32,233 nt of DNA from Segetibacter sp. 3557_3. GTDB lineage: Bacteria > Bacteroidota > Bacteroidia > Chitinophagales > Chitinophagaceae. The position numbers and the translations under genes were made by a program. The notes below the pieces were generated by a model, which was not told where the DNA came from, did no database searches, and worked only from the letters and a program-made list of their open reading frames with translations. Below are positions 1-9,145 of this stretch, piece after piece (positions within the stretch are counted from its first letter, which is position 1; the number at the start of each line of letters is the position of its first letter). Location of the stretch: contig NZ_SMSK01000031.1 of the NCBI RefSeq assembly GCF_004354985.1, positions 1 to 32,233 of the forward strand. The letters run 5' to 3'.

Positions 1-238
1 GCCTAATATTTCACGCTTCTAGCCAACCGCGCGCCGCGACAGAAAATAATATTCTACTGTCAATATCCGAATTATACTAAAACTAGTACAAATTTAAAAA
101 ATAGTTTATTAAAAACAAAAGCCTAATAACAATATATTGTTGAGTATAGAGACATTTTCAATATAATATGTAAACATTGTTATATTATCTATATTATTCT
201 TTCCTCCATGAAAAGATCAAGATTTTTAAACCTGGTCA
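1..238. repeat. Left terminal inverted repeat (~238 bp)
   Basis: This stretch matches the reverse complement of 31995-32233 almost base for base; by eye there are about seven substitutions and one indel. It includes a perfect 14-bp palindrome (AACAATATATTGTT, 128-141), kept in the right copy at 32092-32105. The repeat stops sharply after CCTGGTCA at 238. Its inner end contains an ATG (208-210) and the first ten codons of an integrase, so the repeat is mainly the upstream region of an integrase gene. Because it coincides with the window edge, it may continue outside or mark a contig end at a multicopy sequence. Confidence 0.95.
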
Positions 239-240
239 AT
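208..240 (+). pseudogene. 5' stub of an integron-type integrase (second copy)
   Basis: From ATG 208 the reading frame gives MKRSRFLNLV, the same as the start of the right-hand integrase pseudogene (MRRSRFLNLV) except for one Arg/Lys change. Homology ends at 238, and the frame then runs into asparagine-synthetase-like sequence. Only about ten codons remain, so no function is possible. This is either one end of a recombination or deletion joint, or the limit of an inverted duplication that copied the promoter and gene head. Confidence 0.75.
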
Positions 241-1325
241 AGGGCGGGCAATGGTAATTGATTTGCCAGTAGCTGCTCTTATCTCCAGGGGCATCGATTC
301 GTCTAGTATAGTTGGGATGATGCATGAATCATCCGAGTATGAAATAAAAAACCTTCACAATCGGCAGGGGCAACCAACAAAAATTCAGCCGACCCTGAAT
401 TTGGAAGTGCAGGGCGTATAGCAACTAAATATAGTACAAATCATCGGATAGTTGAAATTAAAAAAAGACAGTTTTGAAGATTTTTCTTATGCGATCAAAT
501 TCTATGACAAGCCGATCGGTATTTATGATTCAATTCAGTAACTTTATTTTGAACTGATACATTAAAGACTTTTCGAAGCTATTTTAAGTGGAACTGCTGC
601 TGACACGATATTGGATGAACCAGTAATATTTCTTAAATTTAGAAAGCGGTATGGTTCAATACGATGACCAGCAGCAGATTTCCAAAAAAATAAGAAGTAA
701 TTACAGGAAGTTCGCAGACATTCATAATGGTCTGAATGACGAACATGCCAAGATGTTTATGCCATAAGAAATTGTAAGCTTTGTAAAGGATTACGATTCC
801 CTGGAGCACCTTTCCAAATAGGTTACATTTGGAAACTTTAATGATTGGGTGAACCGAATTATTCATAGAGTTTTTAGTTTATTTTAGCCATATCTCCATC
901 TAGAACGACAATATCGGTATGACGGATGGAGTGGAGGTAAGATCTCCATTTGTAGATCATCAGTACTCGAATATGCGGCAACTTTGCCGAAAACTTAAAT
1001 AGTCCAAATATTAAATGGGAAACCACAGAAGTATATTCTCAAAGAAATAGCCAAGAAATATGTTCCTCCGGATATGGTTTATGCTCGAAAGATTATGTGG
1101 AGCAACTTTATAGGTCGGGTCGAATTGATGAGAACAAAGTGGGGAGAAGATGTTGATCAATTGATTGGTCTCACCGCGACGGAGTTGTTAGGCTTTATCT
1201 CGTACCATAAAGTGCATAAAATTTGGATTAGGTCCCAAAAAAACCAAACTGGTTTTCTTGACCGGTGCTATTTTCTAAGAATTATTATGTTTTTGCTTTG
1301 GTATCGGGAAACATTTACCAAAAAG
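241..1325 (+). pseudogene. Decayed asparagine synthetase-like gene (AsnB synthetase domain)
   Basis: Pieces in shifting frames line up in order with the ATP-dependent synthetase domain of AsnB-type amidotransferases. They are: a PP-loop-like stretch near 257-330 (DLPVAALISRGIDSSSIVG, compare SGGLDSS); FTIG near 350; DPEFGSAGRIATKYS near 390; a D-K-P-I segment near 515; LSGTAADTILDE near 590 (compare LSGDGADELF); VEVRSPFVDH near 930; KYILKEIAKKYVPPDMVYARK near 1030-1090; and a Trp-rich tail near 1300. Several frameshifts and stops separate these blocks, and the N-terminal glutaminase domain is missing, cut off at the left repeat. AsnB homologues also serve as lasso-peptide cyclases, so a former RiPP role is possible but unproven. 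Confidence 0.8.
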
Positions 1326-1555
1326 ACCCTAAACCTCCAGTGTTTTAAACAACTAAGTTATGCCGCAGGAAATGCCCATTTCTTTAGCACGCACATCAAG
1401 CATCACCATCCGATGACGTTTCTTGGAGGTTGATAAAACGGCAATGATTTCAGTCTTTAAAATGATTCCGAGATGACAACCTTCCGGAAGGATCTATAAA
1501 ACTATGTTTCTGCTGGTCTGAATTAATCTGGTTATTCACAATAAAAGAACATCTT

Positions 1556-3691
1556 ATGTCCAAAGTTTCAAAAACGGGTGATATTAGAACCTTTACGTGG
1601 GTTGATTCATTAGCTGAATATCGATTGTTCACACAGGATCATGCAAACAGAGGCATCCCAGTCATTAAACCCGATGATTTAGAATTGAAGAGGGAATGGG
1701 AAAAGATTTTAAATTGGTACGGCCTTAAGCTGGCAGATGAAAACACTCCGGGGTCAAACAATTTCGAGATTCCCGTAAATGATAAAGTAAAAAACCTTGT
1801 TGTAGCAATTGGAAAAGATCATTCGGACATCTGCAAATATTACTCAAAAGTATCTAGTCGAGAATATCTGGAAATTGAACATGTTGACGAACTTAGCAAA
1901 TTAAATCTTGGGAAGTATAATTCGATTTTGGTTGCAGGTGACGGAAAAAACTTTTTGCCGAACGCGCTAAGTTTAATAACAAACAACATAAAACAGCCGT
2001 CCGGTATTATGAGTGCCTCGAACTTACCTGAGCTTAGCTTTTTTGTAGCGAAGCTTTTAGCGGGGGACAATATCGGCCATCTCGAAAATATTTATATAAA
2101 TGCGCTCGGAAGACAGGTGTTTTCGGGTGTAAATAATATGGGAAGTAATTTCAAGTTAAGTCAGCCCGCGCTTACACTAATATCAAAGAAAAATTGGAGA
2201 AGCATCTCAATTTTAGCACACGGCGAAATTTCACATATATTACTTAACTCTTCTGTTATATGCGGTAAAGTACATCCTGATATTGCCGCAAAGAGAAAGA
2301 ATGTTGAGTGTTGCAATGATTACAATGGGCGTAGAATCTGTATTCGTGTTCACAACAAGAATATTCAGGTCTTGTATATCGCTGATATAAAATCGAAGTA
2401 TCTACAGCTTTTTTCTTGCACAACCCTGAATTTTTCTGAAAAACTTATGCCTGAGAACATAAGCCTTTTCAGATCTATAGTCCGAGGTTACCCTGTTGCG
2501 TCGATACTTACTAACAAGAAGATCGTCATTGATCCAGGTGTTGTCAAAATTGCACATGAACTGACTTGTGATGATATCTCACCTGGCTTTATAACTATGT
2601 TGTTAAATGATTATGAAGAATATAACAACAATGATCAACCATACGTTTTAATGGGAGATCCATCAATAAAGAAAAGCCCGGCTTTGGATAAATGGAAGAT
2701 AAATACTCTGTTTAATAAGGTGAAACCTTACTACGTTTATAGGTTACCTACACGGTACAACGACAAGGTCTTAAATGTGGAATTATCGGGTAAGGTATTC
2801 GTTTTACGTGGTCGCCGCTATTTAACCATTTTATTTCAAAAGGATTCACCAGGATCGTTCAAATTTGTAGTCAAAAACCAGGAATATAATCACAACAAGA
2901 TCTTCTTTTACCTCTTAATCAGAGGCTATAGGAATTTTAGAGTGATTGATGAAGGACTAAACCGGTTATTTAAACGCGATGTGAAGAGAGTTTCTGACGA
3001 AAGTAAACAGATCATGTTATTAATGGGATTACAATTGCAGGAGATAAAGGAATTTAGTGACTCCGCAAGCATGATCCTCGAAAGAATTGGCCAAAAAAAG
3101 ATTTATAACGAAGCGATTTCAATGTATGAAACGTTATTGAAATCCTACATTGAAGAATGGCGCTCAAATTTTTGCCTGCTTCTTGATGACAAGTATATTT
3201 TTTCACAACTAATAGACGTTTTTTCACCTAATACAATTAAGGTTTTGACAAGCAGGGCTAAGAAATGCGGGTATTGTAGTAATAAGTTGAGCATATATAA
3301 CTCCTCACTCGATCGTGAGCATTATCACCTTAAGGAAGTTTTTTGTAGCTGGTGCGGAGTAAGGGAAATGTCAACATCACCTTACAATTGGATTCAAATA
3401 TCTCATGACAATAATATAATTCCTGGCTCGGTGTTCAAAGTATCCTTGAAATTTCGTGAAAAGGTCATCAACGGAAATAATAATATTTCGAGTTATTACG
3501 TCGTAATAGATTTCTACAATAAAAGTATTGAAAGGGAAGTCCATCATGAGCGTTTGAAACTCACGAATGATGGCGCGGTAATTACGATACAGCTCGCTGG
3601 CAATCTGAGCGGTGATCTTCATGTTCTTCGTATTGTTTGTGTGAGTGAGTCAGAAATAAGATTTTATCGGGCAAGGGTTTCAGTACGTTAG
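1556..3691 (+). CDS. Caspase-like (C25/CHAT-type) protease with C-terminal zinc ribbon, copy A
   Basis: This 711-aa protein has no signal peptide or membrane segment. Residues ~80-190 resemble the front of a caspase-like fold. A catalytic His is likely at 222 (ILAHGEISH) and a Cys at 288 (LQLFSCTT), followed by VLMGDPSI at 364-371, as is typical of the end of C25/CHAT-type domains (compare LxGDP). After a ~200-residue linker there is a ribbon, C571-x2-C574 and C597-x2-C600, then a beta-rich tail. The same order occurs in the 27864-29708 protein, so the two are paralogues. It converges on the minus-strand RiPP operon with a 56-bp gap. Probable role: cytoplasmic protease acting on a RiPP leader or another target. 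The family call is from fold motifs only; C25, CHAT and C14 cannot be separated here. Confidence 0.75.
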   Translation: MSKVSKTGDIRTFTWVDSLAEYRLFTQDHANRGIPVIKPDDLELKREWEKILNWYGLKLADENTPGSNNFEIPVNDKVKNLVVAIGKDHSDICKYYSKVSSREYLEIEHVDELSKLNLGKYNSILVAGDGKNFLPNALSLITNNIKQPSGIMSASNLPELSFFVAKLLAGDNIGHLENIYINALGRQVFSGVNNMGSNFKLSQPALTLISKKNWRSISILAHGEISHILLNSSVICGKVHPDIAAKRKNVECCNDYNGRRICIRVHNKNIQVLYIADIKSKYLQLFSCTTLNFSEKLMPENISLFRSIVRGYPVASILTNKKIVIDPGVVKIAHELTCDDISPGFITMLLNDYEEYNNNDQPYVLMGDPSIKKSPALDKWKINTLFNKVKPYYVYRLPTRYNDKVLNVELSGKVFVLRGRRYLTILFQKDSPGSFKFVVKNQEYNHNKIFFYLLIRGYRNFRVIDEGLNRLFKRDVKRVSDESKQIMLLMGLQLQEIKEFSDSASMILERIGQKKIYNEAISMYETLLKSYIEEWRSNFCLLLDDKYIFSQLIDVFSPNTIKVLTSRAKKCGYCSNKLSIYNSSLDREHYHLKEVFCSWCGVREMSTSPYNWIQISHDNNIIPGSVFKVSLKFREKVINGNNNISSYYVVIDFYNKSIEREVHHERLKLTNDGAVITIQLAGNLSGDLHVLRIVCVSESEIRFYRARVSVR

Positions 3692-3747
3692 CGACTAAGG
3701 TATTAGATATAACAGAAAAAAATTTAAGGTTTTTTATCGACCTGACA

Positions 3748-5196
3748 TCATCTTGTGAGCTGCTTCCACTTCGCTGACTCTAATCTTAAAAAGTTATCCG
3801 GATATGGCTCAATGCCACTGATTTTGTTGTGGTAGACCAAAAGAGAAACACCATGCCTGAGAAAAATCGCAGGTACATACGTGTTTAATAATTGGACAGC
3901 TTGCCGATATAACTCTTTTCGTTTTAAAAAATCCATAGACCTGCGAGCCTTTTCAAGAATTCTATCAAATTCTTTATTGCTAAAATTGGAAAAGTTATGG
4001 CAACCTGAGCTATGAAAGAAATCATACAAAAGAAAATCCGGGTCTTCCATACCGGCTGTTCCGATAAGTGCGGCTTCGAAATTTCCTGATCTAAGACGGT
4101 CAATTAGATTGCCTATAGGCAATCTAATCATGTTACATTGCAGACCTCCCTGAACAAACTGGTCACCCAATTCTTTTATAAAGCTTCGGTTATAACACGA
4201 CTGCGCCAAGATATCAATATTTACATTTTTGTTTGTGCACCTGTCAACATCAGTCGATATATTGTTGTTTCGTTGATGTACCGGTGCAGAATAAAATGTG
4301 CTTGCCGGAGAGATAGGACCGTCACTTGCTAAGCCCACTCCTCCCATTGTGTCGTTGATTAGTTTTTGTTTATCTATCGAACTTAGCAAAAGCTGCCGGA
4401 TAGAAAGGTCCTTCAAGATTTTCGAAAAAGTATTTATAAAAAGCATATTTACGGACAATGAGCCACAAAAGCTTCTTAAGAACTGAGGGTTAATTGATGG
4501 ATCGGATATATATTCATAGGGACATTCATATATAATATCTACTTTTCCCAGCTTAAGTGCATCCCACATTTCATCTCCGTTTCGGAATTCTTTAAATTCT
4601 AAAAACGCCGCCAGCTCTTTTTCTTCAGGTTTACTTACTGTTCTGGTTCTTTCAAGTAAATAGTTGCCGTTCTCGCCAATAACATAAAGCTTAAAAGGGC
4701 CCGAGCCTACAATCTTATTTTCACTACCAGGGGCGATTGAAGAATACGGGGCCATTATTAAGGCCTTCGGACTGGCAAACCAGTGGAGCAAAGAAGCAAA
4801 GGGACTACTAAGGTCCACTCTGATCGAATACTCACTTACTTTGTATATTCCTTTAACATGTTTGAACAGGCCGGTTAACCAAATGATATGCTCTTTAAGA
4901 TTCCAGATTATCGATTCAGCATTAATAGCAACATTGTTATGAAAGAAGCTGTTCTTTCGGATATCAAACACCCATGTTTTTCCCCTTTCGGTAACTTTCC
5001 AAGAGGTTATAACCCGCGGCTTAATTATGGAGGCAGAAGAATAGTCCAGTAAGGGTTCGTAAATATGCCTGGCAATCTGGATTTCGGAAAGCGTGGAAAA
5101 TTTTCCGGGATATATGCTTAATAGCCCACTTTCAACAGCTACACAGATGGAGGGAGAATTAGTTTTCAAAGATTGCAATTCATTTATCTGCTTCAA
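3748..5196 (-). CDS. Solute-binding-protein-like protein (SBP_bac_5 / OppA-DppA family), no signal peptide
   Basis: This 482-aa protein aligns through its length with family-5 extracellular solute-binding proteins, which bind peptides for ABC import. Landmarks are a HIYEPLL-like stretch near residue 45, a W-x-V-x-x-x-G-x-T-W-V-F-D-I-R block near 65-80 with F-H-N after it, a V-G-S-G-P-F-K-L block near 160, and a late R-K-E-L-Y-R-Q-A-V-Q segment. Normal members start with a secretion signal or lipobox. Here the conserved domain begins within ~15 residues of the Met, with no hydrophobic leader, so the protein should stay in the cytoplasm. Its start overlaps the end of the HExxH gene by 17 bp, which implies translational coupling. 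No permease or ATPase genes are present. A reused binding protein that holds the precursor or leader peptide is a reasonable guess. Confidence 0.8.
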   Translation of the reverse strand: MKQINELQSLKTNSPSICVAVESGLLSIYPGKFSTLSEIQIARHIYEPLLDYSSASIIKPRVITSWKVTERGKTWVFDIRKNSFFHNNVAINAESIIWNLKEHIIWLTGLFKHVKGIYKVSEYSIRVDLSSPFASLLHWFASPKALIMAPYSSIAPGSENKIVGSGPFKLYVIGENGNYLLERTRTVSKPEEKELAAFLEFKEFRNGDEMWDALKLGKVDIIYECPYEYISDPSINPQFLRSFCGSLSVNMLFINTFSKILKDLSIRQLLLSSIDKQKLINDTMGGVGLASDGPISPASTFYSAPVHQRNNNISTDVDRCTNKNVNIDILAQSCYNRSFIKELGDQFVQGGLQCNMIRLPIGNLIDRLRSGNFEAALIGTAGMEDPDFLLYDFFHSSGCHNFSNFSNKEFDRILEKARRSMDFLKRKELYRQAVQLLNTYVPAIFLRHGVSLLVYHNKISGIEPYPDNFLRLESAKWKQLTR

Positions 5197-6541
5197 AAAT
5201 CTTCTGTGTATATGATCCGTAATCGCCCCTGGTAATTTTTCTTTTTTCGATACCCGAATTATATGCTACACCTTTATAGTAATAATTGATGCTGTTCTCA
5301 CCGAGGCTGATACGGCTAACATGAGGATCATATACGGATAATCCACGGCAGAGAAATTGGCCAATATCCCAGATATGTCTTTTCATTACCCTTAACTTTT
5401 CCGTTTTATGTGCCTGGATTACGGATTTTGGCAATGATTTAAGGGTATCCGAAATTTGCGAAAGTACAAATCCTGAAAGCGAAATAACCTTTGTAAATTC
5501 TTCGCAGATTGATACCGCTGACGTATTCGCTAAAATTTCCTGAAAGATTTCAAGCCTAAATCCAACCGCAGCTAGATAGGAAAGTGATACGTTCTGTTCT
5601 GATATACTTTGCTTACGTAATAGTAATAGCCTAAGATAACATTCTATTGTAATCGTATATACAGTGTGCAAGGCAGTTTCAAAATCCCGAATTTCATTTT
5701 TGAACGGGCTAACTAAATTAAGATCTGTAGGCAATGCAATATTTTTTGCCTCGCAGAATAAACATAGTTTAATATGGCAATGCTCATGATAGAGCTCAGC
5801 GGCTGTTGAAGCAAAATCACCTTTATCGATTCGGTTACGTGATAACCCTGCAATCACGATGCCGGGATAATCTTTACGTGTGCCGAAGGAGTTTTTGTTG
5901 AATTCATATAAACCTACATAAATAGAATGGATATTTTTTTTGAAGATTTCATATGCTTTAGGAGACAATTCATATATCAGTTTCAGCGCTTGTTGAATAT
6001 GATCTTTGATTCCATCCAAAAGTTTTTCATCAGCTTTCGTAAAAAGACCAGGTGAGGATATCTCAGGCAAACAATCTGAGACCCTGCCGCCCATTCTTGG
6101 ACTTTCTAATAGAAATTGCACGGGGATAATGTTGATTGTGTCATCTATATTAACATTAAAATGATTTCTATGACCTGTCAAATAAGCAGGATATTCAAGG
6201 CTTAGGTCTTTAAGAAAAGCTTCAGAATCAGAAAAAAACTTCATGCATTCTACTTCTGCTCCAAGCGAGACCCAATCCAACCCCCTCTTTAACCCATTTA
6301 TCCATGACATAAAAACAGAGCTGAAATAAGGATCCGCGCCGAAAGATAATGGGGCGGATAAATCTTCTAGGGCATTTGCCAGCAGGTTACAAAATTGAGC
6401 TATCCCGGGATCTGTTTGAGATGCAGCATATAATATGTTTGAATAAGAGGCTGAGTAAATAGCTTTATAATCTTTTCTAACCTCGTCATAAACCTTATGA
6501 TCAGACAATATAGGGTCAAAAGAAAGAATGTCAGCATTCAT
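5180..6541 (-). CDS. HExxH-motif putative peptide-modification protein
   Basis: This 453-aa protein has a metal-binding HExxH motif at residues 252-256 (YHEHCHIKL). About 25 residues on is a block of the form S-P-F...R-D-F-E-T-A-L-H-T-V-Y. The pair matches the HEXXH-motif family found beside radical SAM maturases in RiPP clusters (TIGR04267-like). The reaction catalysed by these proteins is not established; they may be metalloproteases or hydroxylase-like modifiers. The N-terminal half is helical and unassigned. It is downstream of the radical SAM gene and the precursors on the same strand and overlaps the solute-binding-like gene by 17 bp. A 470-bp gap separates it from the precursors, so it may have its own promoter. 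Confidence 0.8.
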   Translation of the reverse strand: MNADILSFDPILSDHKVYDEVRKDYKAIYSASYSNILYAASQTDPGIAQFCNLLANALEDLSAPLSFGADPYFSSVFMSWINGLKRGLDWVSLGAEVECMKFFSDSEAFLKDLSLEYPAYLTGHRNHFNVNIDDTINIIPVQFLLESPRMGGRVSDCLPEISSPGLFTKADEKLLDGIKDHIQQALKLIYELSPKAYEIFKKNIHSIYVGLYEFNKNSFGTRKDYPGIVIAGLSRNRIDKGDFASTAAELYHEHCHIKLCLFCEAKNIALPTDLNLVSPFKNEIRDFETALHTVYTITIECYLRLLLLRKQSISEQNVSLSYLAAVGFRLEIFQEILANTSAVSICEEFTKVISLSGFVLSQISDTLKSLPKSVIQAHKTEKLRVMKRHIWDIGQFLCRGLSVYDPHVSRISLGENSINYYYKGVAYNSGIEKRKITRGDYGSYTQKIFEADK

Positions 6542-7009
6542 TATTAAGGATATTTTACCTTCCGATTGATACTATGCCATCAATATTAGAAATTGCTACC
6601 ATAAATATCGAAAAGGCTTTTAGGTTTTTATAAGGTCTGTTTGCTAGCGTATAACCAGCGTGATCAAACTAACATCTTTTAGAGCAAAAATTGAAGTACA
6701 CCTATGAATATTATAAAGAAACTGCTTTATACCTAACGATAGTTCAGAACAAAGATTGATGGAACAGCACTAACCATAAAAGAAGAAGGAGTGATGATAC
6801 CTCTGCCCTTAAATATTTTTTATCTATAAAACTCTACACACTCAGATGATCAATCAGCTTAAATTATTAAGTTTCTCTGACGGTGATAATTTGTTACAAT
6901 GAATATCCTCGTTGCAGACTCTCATCAATCCCCTTTCTGTATTAACTCTGTTATTTTCTGCGTATCTGGTGTGTCGGGTTTTATGTTATTTTATATTCTA
7001 CCATCACAT
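6542..7009. other. Non-coding gap between HExxH gene and precursor genes
   Basis: AT-rich, with no convincing reading frame on either strand and no clear repeat or transposase relic. It may hold the promoter of the HExxH/solute-binding gene pair and the terminator of the precursor transcript, but I could not place either with confidence. Confidence 0.5.
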
Positions 7010-7339
7010 TCAAGTTAGTATGGGACCACCCCCAACGCCGCATTGACAATTGTTATCAAAAAAGGCAAATCCACTACTTCCTGTAAAGCAATCTTCGAGA
7101 TATTTAAATGGTATCGTCTTAAGTGTTTTAGAAAAGAAAACTTCTTCATCACTTAACGTGATTCGAAATTGTTTAGCCATTGCTGCGGGGTCAGCATGAA
7201 ACTTATCGCGCAGGGCTGGGTCATCTTCTATTTGGTCAAACATTTGCTCATGTTATTTGTTTCGATCTGCCACATATTCGGAATGAGCAGCTATTGCACC
7301 CACTAGTGTGTCTGCAATCTTTGAAATTTCTTTTGCCAT
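7010..7339 (-). pseudogene. RiPP precursor peptide 1, interrupted by an in-frame TAA
   Basis: Starting at ATG 7339-7337, the frame encodes MAKEISKIADTL... and reaches TAA at codon 29 (7255-7253). It then continues in the same frame for 80 more codons to 7010. Reading the stop as Lys (AAA to TAA is one base) gives a 109-aa protein that aligns end to end with the neighbouring intact precursor: shared MAKEISK, AHSEY-x-ADRNK, a DPAA block, a DEE block, K-T-L-K-x-I-P, and a core FDNNCQCGVGGGPILT. An internal ATG (7243) could restart translation and give a 77-aa product with the core but without the first part of the leader. The result is either a dead paralogue or a shortened precursor. Confidence 0.8.
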
Positions 7340-7447
7340 ATTAAGTCGATTTATTTATGGTTTGTTGACAGCGAAAGTATATTTCTTTCAAGCGTGTGGT
7401 TGGTATTCACCAGGTGATTAATAATTTACCCGCGGCCGACCGCCGTG

Positions 7448-7771
7448 TCACCAGCTTTGCGTTCCGCCACCACCTCCACCACACCCGCAGTTGTTGTCAA
7501 ATAAAGCTACGGGGTTACCCTTTAATCTATCTCTGAGGCTTGCTACAGGAATACTTTTTAGAGTTTTAGCCGCAAAAATTTCTTCATCATTGAATACCAG
7601 GTTGAATTTAGATGCAAATGCAGCCGGGTCTGAATTAAACGTTTTGAGTTGATCCGGATTTGCTTCCAATTGTTTGAACATTAGATCAATTTTCTTGTTT
7701 CTATCAGCTATGTACTCTGAGTGAGCAGTGATTTCTTTTTTCTGATCGGATTTTGAAATTTCTTTTGCCAT
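7448..7771 (-). CDS. RiPP precursor peptide 2 with Cys/Gly-rich core
   Basis: This 107-aa protein has a long acidic, helical leader (MAKEISKS...). The leader includes DPAAFASKF and NDEEIF blocks reminiscent of NHLP/Nif11-type leaders (compare 'DPxxxxxLxxDPxAxL'). It ends in a compact core, ALFDNNCGCGGGGGGTQSW, with two Cys in a CxC pattern followed by six Gly. It lies 39 bp downstream of the radical SAM gene stop, on the same strand, with its paralogue next. The core is a plausible substrate for thioether or other radical chemistry at Cys or neighbouring residues. The exact leader family is uncertain, but the precursor role is well supported by size, position, duplication and the conserved FDNNC-x-CG motif. 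Confidence 0.85.
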   Translation of the reverse strand: MAKEISKSDQKKEITAHSEYIADRNKKIDLMFKQLEANPDQLKTFNSDPAAFASKFNLVFNDEEIFAAKTLKSIPVASLRDRLKGNPVALFDNNCGCGGGGGGTQSW

Positions 7772-7810
7772 GTGTATTTTTTTTGATTTAGTTAAAAGGT
7801 TTTTTTAATA

Positions 7811-9145
7811 CTATAATTGATTAGCCCATTTCTGTAGCACCGCTGGATGTTTAATTTCAGGACAGGACTTAACTCCATCGGTAAAACGTTTTAATGGGCA
7901 TGCAACACCGCCGCACGGGATGCGGTAATGACAGGTAGAACAGGAATTATCCGTTAACACGTTGGATCCTGTCCATAACTCATTTTTTTGAGCGTCTATT
8001 ACCAATGTTCCGTCTTTATCTACATATCCTAACTTGTTTTTTTCGTTATCAAACACAACGGTGCATTTATAGATATTCAGGTTTGATCCAATGACATACC
8101 AATTTGGTTTCCCCGCGTAACAAGCACTACTTAAAAGAGACGGTATAGAGGAATATGCAACATTACTGACACCAAGGTCATTTAAGGATTTATATAAGAT
8201 GTAAGTGTCAAGAGTTTTGTAAAATTCAGATCCACAACCTGGAGCTTCATTCGATTCGAGCATAGTTTCCCGGTCAGACTTCCAAATTTGATGAATATCA
8301 ACGATAAATCTTTTGTCCTGTTTTATAAAATCAACCTCACTCCCACTAAATAATGCTATCGCCTTCTTCCCTTCAGTGGGACTAATATTGCACCTGATTA
8401 CACAATTAAATTGATAGTCGGTGGAAGCCATAGCCCTAAGATTCGCTATTATAGTTTTAAACGTCGGCTTTTTGCTGATTGTCAAACGTTGCTTATCATG
8501 TACTTCTTCAGTACCGTCAATACTGATTTGGTACGATGTAACACCCACTTCGACTAATTTACGAAATAGGTCAAGGGTTAGAAAGTAGCCGTTGGTCGAA
8601 ATTCCGGCAAAATAAGGAAGGTTTCTGTTTTTAAGAATCCCAAATGCCAGAGAAGAAAACTTTAAAATTAGATCTGGCCAAAGTAAAGGCTCGCCCCCAA
8701 AAAAACCTAGTGAGAAATTTGGGGCGGTAGTGGCAATGGTCTTTATGCTTTCACATAAGGCTAAAGCGTTTTCATCAGACATTTTCCCCCTTTCGAAAGA
8801 CTCGTAACAGTAGGTACAGCGAAAATTACATTTTTCGGTTGGCATGATAATGAGCCCGTACGAGTTATGCAAAGCAGTCTTCAATCTTTTCAGAGTTAAC
8901 TCATTGTAATTAGCGTAATCTAATTCCGGTATCACAAATAAGTTATTTACTAGATAATCCCTCAGCTCTACATTTACATCCTGGTTTATTGTAAATGGGA
9001 TAGTGAGACCGCTGAAGTTAGAAACAATTTTCCCATCTTCATTCGATATCTTTTTTACAGAAGAAAATGCATAATTTAACAACACACTGCCGCCGTTCTT
9101 ATTTTTTATGCATTTGGCGTCCGGATTCCATCTCCATTTTTCCAT
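7811..9145 (-). CDS. Radical SAM/SPASM peptide maturase
   Basis: This 444-aa protein has the radical SAM cluster motif C106-x3-C110-x2-C113 (KCNFRCTYC), a GGEP motif at 150-153, and S-I-D-G-T near 208-212. The SPASM-type C-terminal Cys set includes C342, C361, C402, C405, C411, C416 and C428, which would bind auxiliary Fe-S clusters. The N-terminal ~95 residues probably form the leader-recognition region. It is the first gene of the minus-strand operon, followed after 39 bp by the precursor, so it is the likely maturase for the FDNNC-x-CG core. Family knowledge suggests thioether, C-C or epimerisation chemistry; the sequence does not decide which. All key Cys are present and the gene looks intact. 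Confidence 0.93.
   Translation of the reverse strand: MEKWRWNPDAKCIKNKNGGSVLLNYAFSSVKKISNEDGKIVSNFSGLTIPFTINQDVNVELRDYLVNNLFVIPELDYANYNELTLKRLKTALHNSYGLIIMPTEKCNFRCTYCYESFERGKMSDENALALCESIKTIATTAPNFSLGFFGGEPLLWPDLILKFSSLAFGILKNRNLPYFAGISTNGYFLTLDLFRKLVEVGVTSYQISIDGTEEVHDKQRLTISKKPTFKTIIANLRAMASTDYQFNCVIRCNISPTEGKKAIALFSGSEVDFIKQDKRFIVDIHQIWKSDRETMLESNEAPGCGSEFYKTLDTYILYKSLNDLGVSNVAYSSIPSLLSSACYAGKPNWYVIGSNLNIYKCTVVFDNEKNKLGYVDKDGTLVIDAQKNELWTGSNVLTDNSCSTCHYRIPCGGVACPLKRFTDGVKSCPEIKHPAVLQKWANQL

Noticed and set aside
3692-3747. Bidirectional terminator between convergent genes
   Set aside because: Only a weak A-run/T-run pairing is visible; there is no GC-rich stem.
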